Under the pieces are notes generated by a model that was not told the DNA's origin, did not search any database, and saw only the letters and a list, made by a program, of their open reading frames with translations. Shown here in pieces: positions 28,830 through 39,006 of a stretch of 64,000 nucleotides of DNA. Source of the stretch: Neoalteromonas arenosi. Lineage in GTDB: Bacteria > Pseudomonadota > Gammaproteobacteria > Enterobacterales > Alteromonadaceae. Made by a program: the position numbers and the translations under genes. The first letter of the stretch is position 1. Each line of letters opens with the position of its first letter. The stretch spans positions 317,613-381,612 of the forward strand of contig NZ_JAUCBP010000001.1 of NCBI RefSeq assembly GCF_030362855.1. Reading direction: 5' to 3'.

Positions 28830-31800
28830 TGTATGCCGAGCTGTTTTGCCAAAGTAACTTTTCTTTTCTACACGGTGCCTCGCATCCTGAGGAGCTTATC
28901 GCCCGCGCCGATTTTTTAGGTTACTCCGCATTGGCAATTACCGATGAATGTTCAGTGGCAGGAGTGGTACGCGCCTACACCGAACAGCAACACAAACAAC
29001 TGGGTATCAAGCTGATTGTCGGCAGCTATTTTCGCCTTAATGACCATTTTCAATGTGTACTCTTGAGCCCGAATCAAGACGCCTACAGCGAGCTTTGCCG
29101 GATTATAACAAACGCGCGCAGACGTGCCGACAAAGGTCAGTACGAGCTGGATGAATGGGACTTAAAAAGCATTAAGCACTGCCTGTTTATCTGGCTCCCC
29201 GAGGTTGATACCGAACAGCACGAGCACTGGGCTCAGTGGCTGCTTAAGCACCATCCGGCCAGAACCTGGATTGGCGCCCAGCGCTTACTGATAGCCAATG
29301 AAGATACGCATATTCAGCAGCTGCAGCAATTAGCTGAAACCTTTAATCTACCGATTTGTGCCTGTACCGGTGCACTGATGCATGAAACCGAGCGATTGCC
29401 GTTACAACATGTACTCACCGCCACCCGCTTGGGTACTTCGGTTAAACAGCTTGGCCGGCAAGCTTTAAGTAATGCTGAGCGCAGCTTGCGCTCCCTCGAC
29501 AAGCTACAAAAACTTTATCCCGCCGAATGGCTAGCCGAAAGCACCAATATCGCTAAGCGTTGTAGCTTTTGTATGTCGACCTTGCGCTATCAGTATCCGC
29601 ATGAGCTCATCCCGAATGGCTTTGATGCCCAGATGTATTTGCGTTTGTGCGTTGAGCGCGGCATTAAGAAACGCTTCCCCCAGGGGTTGAGCGATGACAT
29701 TCGCGCCATCATCGAAAAAGAGCTGCGCCTGATCGCCGAGCAGCGCTATGAGTATTTTTTCTTAACCATTTTCGACATTGTGCAGTTTGCCAAACAGCAA
29801 CAGATCCTCTACCAAGGACGCGGCTCGGCAGCCAACTCCGTGGTGTGTTACTGCTTGGAAATTACCGCGGTCGATCCGCGTCAAATCAGTGTGCTATTCG
29901 AGCGTTTTATTTCCAAAGAGCGCAACGAACCACCCGATATCGACGTTGATTTTGAGCATGAGCGACGCGAAGAGATCATCCAGTATATTTATCGCAAGTA
30001 CGGCCGCGAGCGCACGGCACTGGCCGCCACAGTGGTGTGCTATCGGTTTAAAAGCGCCCTGCGGGAAGTCGGTAAAGCCTTGGGGCTGAATCGCTCGCAG
30101 CTGGACTTTTTTATTGCCAATGTGAATCGCCGCGACCGCAATGTCAGCTGGCAATCGCAGCTGCATGAGTTGGGCTTAGACGGCGACAGCGCAATCAGTC
30201 AGCAGCTGGTAACTCTGGTTAATCAACTGATGGGCTTTCCGCGGCACTTATCTCAACACGTGGGCGGCTTTGTGATCTCATCAGGGCCCTTGTACGAGCT
30301 AGTGCCGGTAGAAAATGCCAGTATGCCTGAGCGCACGGTTATTCAATGGGATAAGGATGATTTAGAGAGTTTAGGGCTACTCAAAGTCGATGTACTTGCA
30401 CTGGGTATGCTGACCGCTATTCGCAAGAGCTTTGATATGCTCAAACGCAACTACGGTCAAACCACCAGCATCGCAGACATTACCCGTTGGGGCGATGATC
30501 CGCAGGTCTATCAGATGGTGCAAAAAGCCGATACCGTGGGTGTATTCCAAATTGAATCGCGCGCACAAATGTCGATGCTGCCGCGCTTAAAACCCAGCTG
30601 TTATTACGACTTGGTGGTGCAAATCGCCATTGTCCGCCCTGGTCCTATTCAAGGTGATATGGTGCATCCGTATTTGCGCCGCAGGGATGGCAAAGAATCG
30701 ATTGAATACCCGTCTGAAGAAGTTAAAGCGGTACTGAGCCGAACCATGGGCGTACCGATTTTTCAGGAGCAGGTGATTCAACTGGCAATGGTAGCGGCTG
30801 GCTTTACCGGTGGTGAAGCTGATCAACTGCGCCGTGCTATGGCCAGTTGGAAGAAGAACGGTAAGCTGCTGCAATTTCGCCAGAAGTTGATCAGCGGTAT
30901 GCGCAAAAAGGGCTATGAAGAAGCCTTTGCTGAGCGCTTATTCGAACAGATTTGCGGCTTTGGTGAATACGGCTTTCCGGAATCCCATTCGGCCTCATTT
31001 GCCGTGCTGGCCTATGTGTCGTCATGGCTGAAGTACTACTACCCAGAAGCCTTTTACGCCAGCTTGTTAAATAGCTTGCCCATGGGTTTCTATAGCGCTT
31101 CACAGCTGGTACAAGACGCCAAACGCCACGGTATTCACGTGCTTCCCGTATGTATTAATCACTCCCAATACGACCACTTTCTGGTAGCGCATAACGGTGG
31201 CTTTGCCATGCAATTGGGGCTGCGGCTAGTTAAAGGTTTATCGCATGATACGGCGAATCGTTTATTGCAACTGCGCCCACCCGAAGGCTTTAGCAGCATT
31301 GCGCAGATCCGCAACCTCAAAGTGAATCAACAGGAGCTACAAGCACTGGCCAGTGCTAATGCCTTTGCGCAACTAGCGGGCAATCGCTTTCAAGCGCGCT
31401 GGCAAATTATGGAAACGGTGTCGCAATTACCGCTACTGCAAGACCAACAAGATCCGCATCAGCTGAGTTTAGTGCCCAACGACGTAGATAACTTACTGGA
31501 AGATTATCAATCAACCGGGCTTTCACTGGCCAGCCATCCGATCGAGTTACTCCTCAAAGCGAATAAGCTACCACGCTTTACGCTAACCAAAGATCTAGTC
31601 AACAAGCCACATAAGTCAGTGGTTACGGTGATCGGTTGTGTCACTGGCCGACAAGCCCCCGGCACGGCATCAGGGGTAACTTTTATTACCTTGGAAGACC
31701 CAACTGGTAACGCCAATGTGATTGTCTGGCAAGCCTCGGCGCGCGCACAAAAGCAAGCGTATTTAAAATCCACGGTGTTACAAGTGAATGGTATTTTAGA

Positions 31801-31900
31801 ACGCGGCGATGGTGATGTTATTCACATTATCGCCGGGCGTTTGACGGATCTAAGCCACCTGCTCAGTGAGCTAGATGTTAAAGCGCGGCATTTTCATTAA
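28829..31900 (+). CDS. dnaE2: error-prone DNA polymerase DnaE2 (ImuC)
   Basis: DnaE2 is the damage-inducible C-family polymerase that carries out translesion synthesis with ImuA and ImuB. The 1023-residue product has the PHP domain (YAELFCQSNFSFLHGASHPE), the polymerase active site PPDIDVDFEHERREE with two catalytic Asp, the third Asp in LLKVDVLALGML, the QHVGGFVIS and SHSASFAVLAYVSSWLKYYY segments, and a C-terminal OB domain (VTVIGCVTGRQAPG). ATG 28829 overlaps the imuB stop; reading from further upstream adds non-family residues. All catalytic residues are present. Confidence 0.94.
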   Translation: MYAELFCQSNFSFLHGASHPEELIARADFLGYSALAITDECSVAGVVRAYTEQQHKQLGIKLIVGSYFRLNDHFQCVLLSPNQDAYSELCRIITNARRRADKGQYELDEWDLKSIKHCLFIWLPEVDTEQHEHWAQWLLKHHPARTWIGAQRLLIANEDTHIQQLQQLAETFNLPICACTGALMHETERLPLQHVLTATRLGTSVKQLGRQALSNAERSLRSLDKLQKLYPAEWLAESTNIAKRCSFCMSTLRYQYPHELIPNGFDAQMYLRLCVERGIKKRFPQGLSDDIRAIIEKELRLIAEQRYEYFFLTIFDIVQFAKQQQILYQGRGSAANSVVCYCLEITAVDPRQISVLFERFISKERNEPPDIDVDFEHERREEIIQYIYRKYGRERTALAATVVCYRFKSALREVGKALGLNRSQLDFFIANVNRRDRNVSWQSQLHELGLDGDSAISQQLVTLVNQLMGFPRHLSQHVGGFVISSGPLYELVPVENASMPERTVIQWDKDDLESLGLLKVDVLALGMLTAIRKSFDMLKRNYGQTTSIADITRWGDDPQVYQMVQKADTVGVFQIESRAQMSMLPRLKPSCYYDLVVQIAIVRPGPIQGDMVHPYLRRRDGKESIEYPSEEVKAVLSRTMGVPIFQEQVIQLAMVAAGFTGGEADQLRRAMASWKKNGKLLQFRQKLISGMRKKGYEEAFAERLFEQICGFGEYGFPESHSASFAVLAYVSSWLKYYYPEAFYASLLNSLPMGFYSASQLVQDAKRHGIHVLPVCINHSQYDHFLVAHNGGFAMQLGLRLVKGLSHDTANRLLQLRPPEGFSSIAQIRNLKVNQQELQALASANAFAQLAGNRFQARWQIMETVSQLPLLQDQQDPHQLSLVPNDVDNLLEDYQSTGLSLASHPIELLLKANKLPRFTLTKDLVNKPHKSVVTVIGCVTGRQAPGTASGVTFITLEDPTGNANVIVWQASARAQKQAYLKSTVLQVNGILERGDGDVIHIIAGRLTDLSHLLSELDVKARHFH

Positions 31901-31918
31901 GCGCAAGACAGCTATATT

Positions 31919-32533
31919 TTAATGCTTGGCGTCATCCATCAAGGCATCAATGGTTTTAATCCAACCTTCGTTGAAGTTATCGATAAACCACTGAACACAT
32001 GGCATGGTGCTGGCGTGTTTTTCTATCTTGGCAGAAAGATTTTTTAGTGCATCAGCAAAGTCGCTATTTTTGGCTTTTTCGACTTCTTCTCGGCACTTGT
32101 ACCAAGCGGCCAAGTCATCGGCCGCTTTGATAATGGCTTTGTCTGCATCGGGTACGTCTTTTTGGATAATAAACGCTGAGAACACATCTTTAAGTGGCTC
32201 CGGTAAAGAATTTGCACACATACGCTCAATCTCATCCTCAAAAGCTTTAATCTCTTTAGTGATCGCTGGCGTCGCGTATTTGACCGGTGAGGCTAAATCG
32301 CCACTCACACCCTCGGCACACTCGTGATAGAGGCCCAACAACGCGACCCGCTCACAATTGTGCTCTGCGCCAAATAAGCGATTATCAGTTTCTGCCAGTA
32401 AATGGGCGATAACCGATACATTCAAGCAATGGGAGTGCAGATCGATGTCGGTTTGCACGAGGTTATCGTTCCTATTCCAGCGCTTGATAAAACGTTGACG
32501 ATAGATCCAAGCGAGAAAGTTGCTTTTGCTCAT
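31919..32533 (-). CDS. YfbR-like HD-domain 5'-deoxynucleotidase with HD changed to HE
   Basis: The 204-residue product is close to E. coli YfbR, which dephosphorylates deoxynucleoside 5'-monophosphates: FIKRWNRNDNLVQTDIDLHS, the first metal His in LHSHCLNVSVIAHLLAE, VALLGLYHECAEGVSGDL and the downstream IKAADDLAAWYKCREE Asp. The metal-binding His-Asp pair reads His-Glu (codon GAG near 32320). All other ligand residues are kept, so activity may persist with altered metal preference, or may be lost. It converges on dnaE2. Confidence 0.85.
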   Translation of the reverse strand: MSKSNFLAWIYRQRFIKRWNRNDNLVQTDIDLHSHCLNVSVIAHLLAETDNRLFGAEHNCERVALLGLYHECAEGVSGDLASPVKYATPAITKEIKAFEDEIERMCANSLPEPLKDVFSAFIIQKDVPDADKAIIKAADDLAAWYKCREEVEKAKNSDFADALKNLSAKIEKHASTMPCVQWFIDNFNEGWIKTIDALMDDAKH

Positions 32534-32666
32534 TGATGTTTTGCTCGAATGTTAGAAAGATTGAATAAACCATTAAGGGAACATCTAAAGGGTAAACCAA
32601 ACACGATTAACTAAAAAGTGGGAAGTGGCACTGGCAGTGCTAAAACGAGTTATACGTGGATATCAC

Positions 32667-35045
32667 TCAGTCCTTTGTACTTGCCGTATCGACTTTCCCA
32701 TCTCCCGGATCTTGCGGGTGACGCGGGGCAATACCAAACCGGAGTAGTACATTGTGGAAGCAACTGACATTGGTGATGTGGAGCACGTGGGTATAGCCCT
32801 TTTGCATGCTTAAGAAATTTTGGTGGGCATTGATATCGATTTTCGACAACAGTGCCAAGCGCTTCTTGGTCATCGGCGTTTCGGGCCTGCTGCAGGTAAT
32901 GGCACACAGGTGGGTAACGCAGGCCTCAGCGGTACCTTTGAGTACATGCTCAGTGATCAATTTACGCGTTTTACCGTGTAAAAATTCATCCAGCTCGATA
33001 TACACAATTTTCTTATCTTTGTGTTTAACGGCATGTACAACATAAGCATTTTGCTCGGCGGTTTTCAGTAAGTTATCTAATACGCCCGAACGCGGTTTAC
33101 TCGCGTCTTTATCCGCTAAAAATCCATGTAAAAGAACTTGCGTACCCATATTTTCAAATGGGTATAAATCGTAACTACCAGGCCGATTGTAAACGGTTTT
33201 TAAACGGTCGATAGTAAAGCGATTATTGGTTATGAGTACCGCATCACAAGGCAGATTGCGAATACATAGCTCCCATAAAAAGCGGAAGCGATTTTTTTGT
33301 CGCGTACTTAAATCACGCGTTTTGAAATACTCAACGTTGTCACTAAATACCCGATTGAGCTTCTCTGCATCTGCGGCCTTATTTTCCTCTGGAAGCTTGA
33401 GGTGTAAAGAACCACTTTCTTTGTCAAAGTACACGACTTGGTATTTTTGCCCCGATAACATAAGCGCCTCAACCGAGACCTTTACCGTTTTTTCAATCTG
33501 TGCATCTTGTGGTTTTGAAACCGTAACCTTTAAGCCATGGGTGGAAATATCGTTGAGCGTTGCGGGATAGCCGGAGAAAAAACCGGTCTTTACCTGTGCA
33601 TCCATCTCTACCGCAAACCGTGGCTCACTGCGCCGGTCAGACTCGTTTTCTAAAATCGGAATGGGCGGTTGCTCAGGTGCTTGCTTAATAATGGGGCGCG
33701 GAAATGGTCGAAAGGGCTCGGGCTCAGCGATGGTCAAGTTTTCAGCCCAATTAGACACATTCTTACAGAATAGAATATGTGTCACGCGTTCCAGTAAGGG
33801 GTAATCATTTGGGATAATATCGTGAATATCGTAGGCCGTTTGCTTATGCATTTCGTCGATGGCAAACAACCGACACTGGATAACCTTGAGCTGATCAGAC
33901 TCAGTCGCCAACTGCACAAACTGTTTGAGAAGCTTTAACTTAGCAAGCTCCCGATGAGTAGACGCAACTGGCGTTACACTCTCTTTGCCTTTTAAATTAC
34001 CGGTTAACAGGAAGGTTTCCTGATGCGTCTCTAGCTCTTTAACGAGACGCTTAAACCCGTCTCCGCCGGGTAGATCGTCAGCAGCACTAAAACCGTCATT
34101 GTAAGCTTGGTTGGTTGTTAGGCGAAGTTCTAAATCAGCCGTAACGGCATAGTCGGTGTTAGTAATAAATACTGGGATCCACGGCGAGTGGTTGAGGATC
34201 CTATCGCGCTCGAGATCTTGCAGAACCCGTTCGATTTCTAAATCGCGCTGCAAGGGGAATTGATGCACCACATTTTGAATATACTTTTGCCAAGCCGCTT
34301 TTACTTTGCGCGACACACTATCAGCAAAGGTTAAACGGCTCTCAAAGGCCAGCGACACTTTGTTAAAAACGCTTTCGTGGTAGATAAATCGAATGGTTAC
34401 ACTGTTGTTCGAAAATCCGCTGACTGGCGGTAATACAAAGGCAAAGGTCTCGGGCTCGCCCTCAATAACCGGAGCGCGTTTGGTTTCGATGATCATGCCC
34501 TTGTAATTCATCGACGTAACCGGGCACTTTTTGCCTTTATCAAATTCCGCACATGTCACCACAAAATTAGGGTGGATGGCTAAATCGTCGGCAAAATCCA
34601 AATCGTTGAATGATTGCGACTCGACTGAAAAGGCTTCTGCGATTTTTTCTTGCTGTTCTTGCTTAATAAGAGACTGGTAATGCTCTGAGTTCATCACCGA
34701 CTCATAAACACCTACCGTGTAGCGGTCGAGAAAGCGACCAGTTTCACGCTCGAGGATCTCTTTACCCACTTTATCCAAGCGCATATCAATGCCGAAATGC
34801 TTGAACTTCATCACTGGGAAACGTGCAAATTCTGAATTGTCGGCGCTAGCATCGGTAAGCGCGGTTAAGCGAATAACTTCATTTTTGATAATTGTGCGGA
34901 CACGACTGGATAACTTACCAGAGAACTTATTGAGGCTCTCCAACAGCCTGTTTTGCTGCTGCATCGGGATAAGCTTATCAATTAGCGGTTTGTATTTTTT
35001 AATGACGAGTGATTCGTCACTAATTTTAGTGTTTTTGTCCGTCAT
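32667..35045 (-). CDS. large PilZ-domain (cyclic-di-GMP-binding) protein
   Basis: The 792-residue cytoplasmic protein has a PilZ domain near residues 470-570, with the binding motifs RRSEPRFAVEM (RxxxR type) and NDISTHGLKV (D/NxSxxG type). The N-terminal 460 residues and the C-terminal 220 residues have no motif I recognise and no membrane helix. It should therefore be a cyclic-di-GMP effector. ATG 35045 is preferred; an upstream TTG at 35135 would add 30 Lys/Asn-rich residues and there is no strong ribosome site for either. It stands alone, 133 bases from the YfbR-like gene start. Confidence 0.8.
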   Translation of the reverse strand: MTDKNTKISDESLVIKKYKPLIDKLIPMQQQNRLLESLNKFSGKLSSRVRTIIKNEVIRLTALTDASADNSEFARFPVMKFKHFGIDMRLDKVGKEILERETGRFLDRYTVGVYESVMNSEHYQSLIKQEQQEKIAEAFSVESQSFNDLDFADDLAIHPNFVVTCAEFDKGKKCPVTSMNYKGMIIETKRAPVIEGEPETFAFVLPPVSGFSNNSVTIRFIYHESVFNKVSLAFESRLTFADSVSRKVKAAWQKYIQNVVHQFPLQRDLEIERVLQDLERDRILNHSPWIPVFITNTDYAVTADLELRLTTNQAYNDGFSAADDLPGGDGFKRLVKELETHQETFLLTGNLKGKESVTPVASTHRELAKLKLLKQFVQLATESDQLKVIQCRLFAIDEMHKQTAYDIHDIIPNDYPLLERVTHILFCKNVSNWAENLTIAEPEPFRPFPRPIIKQAPEQPPIPILENESDRRSEPRFAVEMDAQVKTGFFSGYPATLNDISTHGLKVTVSKPQDAQIEKTVKVSVEALMLSGQKYQVVYFDKESGSLHLKLPEENKAADAEKLNRVFSDNVEYFKTRDLSTRQKNRFRFLWELCIRNLPCDAVLITNNRFTIDRLKTVYNRPGSYDLYPFENMGTQVLLHGFLADKDASKPRSGVLDNLLKTAEQNAYVVHAVKHKDKKIVYIELDEFLHGKTRKLITEHVLKGTAEACVTHLCAITCSRPETPMTKKRLALLSKIDINAHQNFLSMQKGYTHVLHITNVSCFHNVLLRFGIAPRHPQDPGDGKVDTASTKD

Positions 35046-35303
35046 AACGCCGCGAGTAAATGGGTTATTCTTATTATTTTTATTTGCGGTTACTTTGGTT
35101 CTACCAGAAGGAAAAATTGATTGCAATTTAAACAATTGATTAATTTGCGCTAAATAATAGCCAGATTAATAAAGATCTTCGTTGAATAGACGCTTTTCCG
35201 CGCAAAAATGGTTTAGGATAAAGGCGAACCAAGTTATGTGGGCCAACCAGAAGCGTTGTGTTCCCATATAACTCATAACACAAAACAACAGGTTAACGAC
35301 AAC

Positions 35304-37484
35304 ATGAAACAACCAGTTAAAATGGGACTGGCAGCAGTTGCTGTGGTAACCACGCTAAGCGCGTGCCAACCACAAACGGCTGAATTGCCAGCGACTGATG
35401 CAACAGATTCTGCAGAAACCACCGCAATGACAACAATCAATGTAACCTATCCTACAACGGCAAAAGGCGATGTAGTGGATACCTACTTCGGCGTTGATGT
35501 CGCTGATCCTTACCGTTGGTTAGAAGACGACCGCAGCGCCGAAACAGAGGCTTGGGTTGTTGCACAAAACCAAGTGACTCAGGGTTATTTAGCTAATATT
35601 CCTTATCGCGATCAGATCGCTGAAGTAGTAAAAAACCTGATCAATTACGAGCGAGTCACTGCGCCTTTCCAAGAAGGGGAATACACCTACTTTTATAAAA
35701 ACGATGGTTTACAAAACCAGAGTGTTGTTTACCGTCAAAAAGGTGATGGTGAGCCTGAAGTATTTATCGATCCAAACAAATTCAGTGAAGACGGCACAGT
35801 ATCATTGGCAGCACTAACCTTCTCTGAAGATGGCTCACTGGCGGCATATCAAACGTCAACTGGCGGCAGTGACTGGCGCGAAGTTTATGTCATGAATACC
35901 GAAACCAAAGAGCTAATTGCAGACAAACTCGACAATGTAAAATTCAGTGGTTTGGCGTGGTACAAAAACGAAGGTTTTTACTACTCAAGCTATGACAAGC
36001 CTGAAGGCTCTGAGCTAAGTGAAAAGACGGATCAGCACAAAGTTTACTATCACAAAATTGGTACCAGCCAAGCCGACGACATACAAATCTTCGGTCACAC
36101 CGAAGCTGAGAAGCATCGCTACGTTTGGGCCGGCGTAAGTGAAGACAATCGCTTTCTATTTATCAATGCCGCTAATTCTACATCGGGCAACCGCATGTAT
36201 ATGCGCGATCTCACCAGCGAGAATACTGATTGGGTAACGGTTAAAGAAGACATTACGTCAGATGTTTACGCCCTGACTACCGATGGCGACCGCTTAATAC
36301 TGGTCACTAACGAAGGTGCGCCCAATACCAAGATTGTTGTAGCCGACGCAGCAAATCCAAGTGTTGAGAACTGGCGTGACCTGATCCCTGAAACAGAAAA
36401 TGTACTAACGCCGAGCACAGCTGGTGGTAATATTTTTGCTGAGTATATGGTTGATGCTATCTCGCAGGTCAAGCAGTACGATTTAAAAGGCGAGCTGATC
36501 CGCACTGTAGAGCTTCCGGGCATTGGTTCTGCCGGGACATTCTCGGGCAAAGAAAACGATACCAAAACATACTTCACTTTTACTAACTACAGCACGCCTA
36601 CCACTATCTACAGCTTCGATATTGAGTCAGGCGCCACTGACGTATTTAACCGTCCAGCGACGGCTTTTGACGGCGAACAGTTTGTCTCTAAGCAAGTGTT
36701 TTACACCTCAAAAGACGGTACTAAAGTGCCGATGATTATCACACACCACAAAGACACCGAGCTAAACGGTAAGAACCCAACTATGTTGTACGGCTACGGT
36801 GGTTTCAACGTCAGTTTAACGCCCCGTTATAGCTCTACAGTTGCTGCATGGCTCGAACTCGGTGGTGTTTATGCGGTACCGAATATCCGCGGTGGCGGTG
36901 AATACGGTAAAGCGTGGCATCAAGCGGGTACTCAATTGCAAAAACAAAATGTGTTTGATGACTTTATTGCTGCAGGTGAGTACTTAATCGAGAACAACTA
37001 TACCAGCAGTGATTATCTTGCTATACGCGGTGGTTCAAATGGCGGCTTATTAGTCGGCGCTGTGATGACCCAACGCCCTGATTTAGCGAGCGTTGCATTA
37101 CCGGCAGTAGGCGTACTCGACATGCTGCGCTATCACACCTTTACTGCAGGTGCTGGCTGGGCGTACGACTACGGTACGTCTGAGCAAAGCGAAGAGATGT
37201 TCCAATACTTGCTGGGATACTCACCGGTGCACAATGTGAAAGCTGGCGTTGAATATCCAGCAACGATGGTAACCACAGCCGATCACGATGATCGCGTAGT
37301 TCCAGCGCACTCATTTAAGTTTGCTGCCGTACTCCAAGAGCACCAAACAGGCAGCAACCCAACCTTAATCCGAATTGAAACGGATGCCGGTCACGGTGCA
37401 GGCACGCCGGTTAGCAAAACGATTGAACAGTATGCTGACATTTATGGCTTTACCCTGTTTAATATGGGTATCACCGAACTTTAA
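35304..37484 (+). CDS. prolyl oligopeptidase family (S9A) lipoprotein
   Basis: The 726-residue product has a lipoprotein signal (VTTLSAC, Cys at about residue 20), an N-terminal beta-propeller (about 60-460) and an alpha/beta-hydrolase domain. The triad is visible: Ser in [12 protein letters not shown] (about residue 577), Asp in [13 protein letters not shown] (about 660) and His in DAGHGAGTP (about 695). It should cleave short peptides after proline on the outer side of the inner membrane or the periplasmic face of the outer membrane. ATG 35304 places the lipobox properly. A terminator follows. Confidence 0.93.
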   Translation: MKQPVKMGLAAVAVVTTLSACQPQTAELPATDATDSAETTAMTTINVTYPTTAKGDVVDTYFGVDVADPYRWLEDDRSAETEAWVVAQNQVTQGYLANIPYRDQIAEVVKNLINYERVTAPFQEGEYTYFYKNDGLQNQSVVYRQKGDGEPEVFIDPNKFSEDGTVSLAALTFSEDGSLAAYQTSTGGSDWREVYVMNTETKELIADKLDNVKFSGLAWYKNEGFYYSSYDKPEGSELSEKTDQHKVYYHKIGTSQADDIQIFGHTEAEKHRYVWAGVSEDNRFLFINAANSTSGNRMYMRDLTSENTDWVTVKEDITSDVYALTTDGDRLILVTNEGAPNTKIVVADAANPSVENWRDLIPETENVLTPSTAGGNIFAEYMVDAISQVKQYDLKGELIRTVELPGIGSAGTFSGKENDTKTYFTFTNYSTPTTIYSFDIESGATDVFNRPATAFDGEQFVSKQVFYTSKDGTKVPMIITHHKDTELNGKNPTMLYGYGGFNVSLTPRYSSTVAAWLELGGVYAVPNIRGGGEYGKAWHQAGTQLQKQNVFDDFIAAGEYLIENNYTSSDYLAIRGGSNGGLLVGAVMTQRPDLASVALPAVGVLDMLRYHTFTAGAGWAYDYGTSEQSEEMFQYLLGYSPVHNVKAGVEYPATMVTTADHDDRVVPAHSFKFAAVLQEHQTGSNPTLIRIETDAGHGAGTPVSKTIEQYADIYGFTLFNMGITEL

Positions 37485-37519
37485 GGCGCCCCTCGACGCA
37501 CCTTAAGGGTCATGGTAAG

Positions 37520-37555
37520 AAAAAGCGCGCCAGCCGCTGGTTAGGCGCGTTTTTT
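37520..37555 (+). terminator. Rho-independent terminator of the prolyl oligopeptidase gene
   Basis: A CGCGCC / GGCGCG stem flanked by an A-run and a run of six T lies 36 bases after the stop codon. The loop is 12 bases long. The A-run makes it usable in either direction. Confidence 0.8.
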
Positions 37556-37665
37556 ATGCACGGTACTCTCTGTTCAGTAATAAAGACACCTGCATCTGTA
37601 ACATTAGGCAAAGTCTTTTTTTACTGCTAACTTTAATTAACGACGCGAAACCAAAGAACGATTAC

Positions 37666-38418
37666 ATGGGCAAAGTAATAGGCATTCTGCTATTTATTTT
37701 TAGCTTGGCCAATGCGGTTGCAAAAGAGCAAGTCTCTATAGCTGACGATTCAGGCAGTACGCACACGCCAGTCGAAATCACCTTAGCAGCACTGGAGTTT
37801 CCGCCACTGGCATACACGCAAGCGGGCTCGTCTGAATGTATCGGTTACGCCATAGAGCTTGCCCGTTTGATCGTTGAAAAATACGGCCATACACTGAATG
37901 CTATATGCGCTCCCGCGATTCGTGTTTATCGCCTAGTGCAAGCTGGCGAAATAGATATGACAATCAATATTAAATCGACTGAGCTTTTACATGACTACGT
38001 CGATTTTATTGAGCCAGAGTTTGGTAATTTAGAGTTGATCTTCCTCAGCCATGAGCAAGAGGGCTTTGAAAATTTAATCAGTGCAATTCGCGGTTTTGAT
38101 TATCACGGTTATCGGCAAAAATTCGAAGCCGAAGATTACGTATTTCAAGATACGCCAGGCAGCATTGATGCAATAAAAATGTTCGTCCGCTCTCGCACAC
38201 GTCACCTTATCACCTACAAAGCACCGTTTAAGTTCTATCTCGAGCAAAATGGGTTTGAACTACCGCCAACCGTTAAGATAGAAAACTTAATGGAGTTGCA
38301 AACGTACTTTGCCGTCTCAAGAGCGTCTAAACACAACGCATTGATTAAAGAAATACTGCAAAAGCACGTTGAAGCGACTCATCTTAAATCTTTCTCGGAG
38401 TTGCTACCCTTTTATTGA
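37666..38418 (+). CDS. family 3 periplasmic solute-binding protein
   Basis: The 250-residue product has a signal peptide (GILLFIFSLANAVA-K) and a small bacterial extracellular solute-binding domain of the amino-acid (SBP_bac_3) type: LAALEFPPLAYTQ, CIGYAIELARLIVEKYGH, AGEIDMTINIKSTELLHDYV. No permease or ATPase genes are nearby, so it may be a stand-alone ligand receptor rather than a transporter subunit. It lies just upstream of a small membrane protein and the H-NOX locus, but a link is not shown. Confidence 0.8.
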   Translation: MGKVIGILLFIFSLANAVAKEQVSIADDSGSTHTPVEITLAALEFPPLAYTQAGSSECIGYAIELARLIVEKYGHTLNAICAPAIRVYRLVQAGEIDMTINIKSTELLHDYVDFIEPEFGNLELIFLSHEQEGFENLISAIRGFDYHGYRQKFEAEDYVFQDTPGSIDAIKMFVRSRTRHLITYKAPFKFYLEQNGFELPPTVKIENLMELQTYFAVSRASKHNALIKEILQKHVEATHLKSFSELLPFY

Positions 38419-38470
38419 TAATGGATCGATTATTGCTCTGCCTACAACAAAGTATAAATAGGTAAGACTT

Positions 38471-38875
38471 ATGAGTACGCAAAACCCTGCCACAGATCCG
38501 GTGGTAATGCGCTTTGTTAATGCCATGCCAGAGCAGATAGCCAATAGCCTGACTTTGGAGCAATTAGTTGGCATTCAGCATGCGTTAACGCGACGTGATG
38601 CGAATAAACACACTGTTGATGTACGGCTTACGTTAAAGCTACCCTTTGTGCCCTCAAGCTTTTATCTGGTGCTACTTGGCGGCAAAAACCGTCGGCAGAT
38701 ATCAGAGCGTGAGCGATGGTTTGCTGGCCTATTACTACTGCTGCTCATAACCGGTGTCATCACCTTCGTGATCTTTGTTGGAATTATAGCGCTGTATCTT
38801 CTCAAATCGGCACTAGGCATTGACTTATTTCCAGATAGTTCGACTGGGATCTGGGATTGGTTCAATCCATCGTAG
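38471..38875 (+). CDS. hypothetical single-pass membrane protein
   Basis: I do not recognise this 134-residue protein. It has a soluble N-terminal part (residues 1-75) including a DANKHTVDVRLTLKLPFVPS stretch, a basic linker (GGKNRRQISERER), one long membrane helix (about 82-110) and a short acidic, aromatic end. A TAGGTAAG ribosome-site region precedes ATG 38471. It follows the solute-binding protein by 52 bases on the same strand. Confidence 0.65.
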   Translation: MSTQNPATDPVVMRFVNAMPEQIANSLTLEQLVGIQHALTRRDANKHTVDVRLTLKLPFVPSSFYLVLLGGKNRRQISERERWFAGLLLLLLITGVITFVIFVGIIALYLLKSALGIDLFPDSSTGIWDWFNPS

Positions 38876-38882
38876 TCTTTGC

Positions 38883-38894
38883 ATTTTGCAAAAT
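38883..38894. promoter_or_regulatory. candidate enhancer palindrome upstream of a sigma-54 promoter
   Basis: ATTTTGCAAAAT is a perfect 12-bp palindrome 70-80 bases upstream of the sigma-54 promoter of the response-regulator gene. Related TTTGCAAA-type sites stand at similar distances before the exopolysaccharide promoters. A role as binding site for an NtrC-type activator is inferred. Confidence 0.5.
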
Positions 38895-38963
38895 AACAGT
38901 CTCAACTTGCGAATCCATAATTACTGATTTCTATTAGCCATTGTTTTTAAAGTGATTTTTTAT

Positions 38964-38978
38964 TGGCATACCCTTTGC
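38964..38978 (+). promoter_or_regulatory. sigma-54 promoter of the degenerate HD-GYP response regulator
   Basis: TGGCATACCCTTTGC carries TGGCA at -24 and TTGC at -12 with the invariant GG-N10-GC spacing. Transcription would begin near 38990, 17 bases before the ATG at 39007. Sigma-54 promoters need an AAA+ activator, and one is encoded 3.5 kb downstream. Confidence 0.82.
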
Positions 38979-39006
38979 CCAACATCATTACTGATTGGAG
39001 AAGGTG

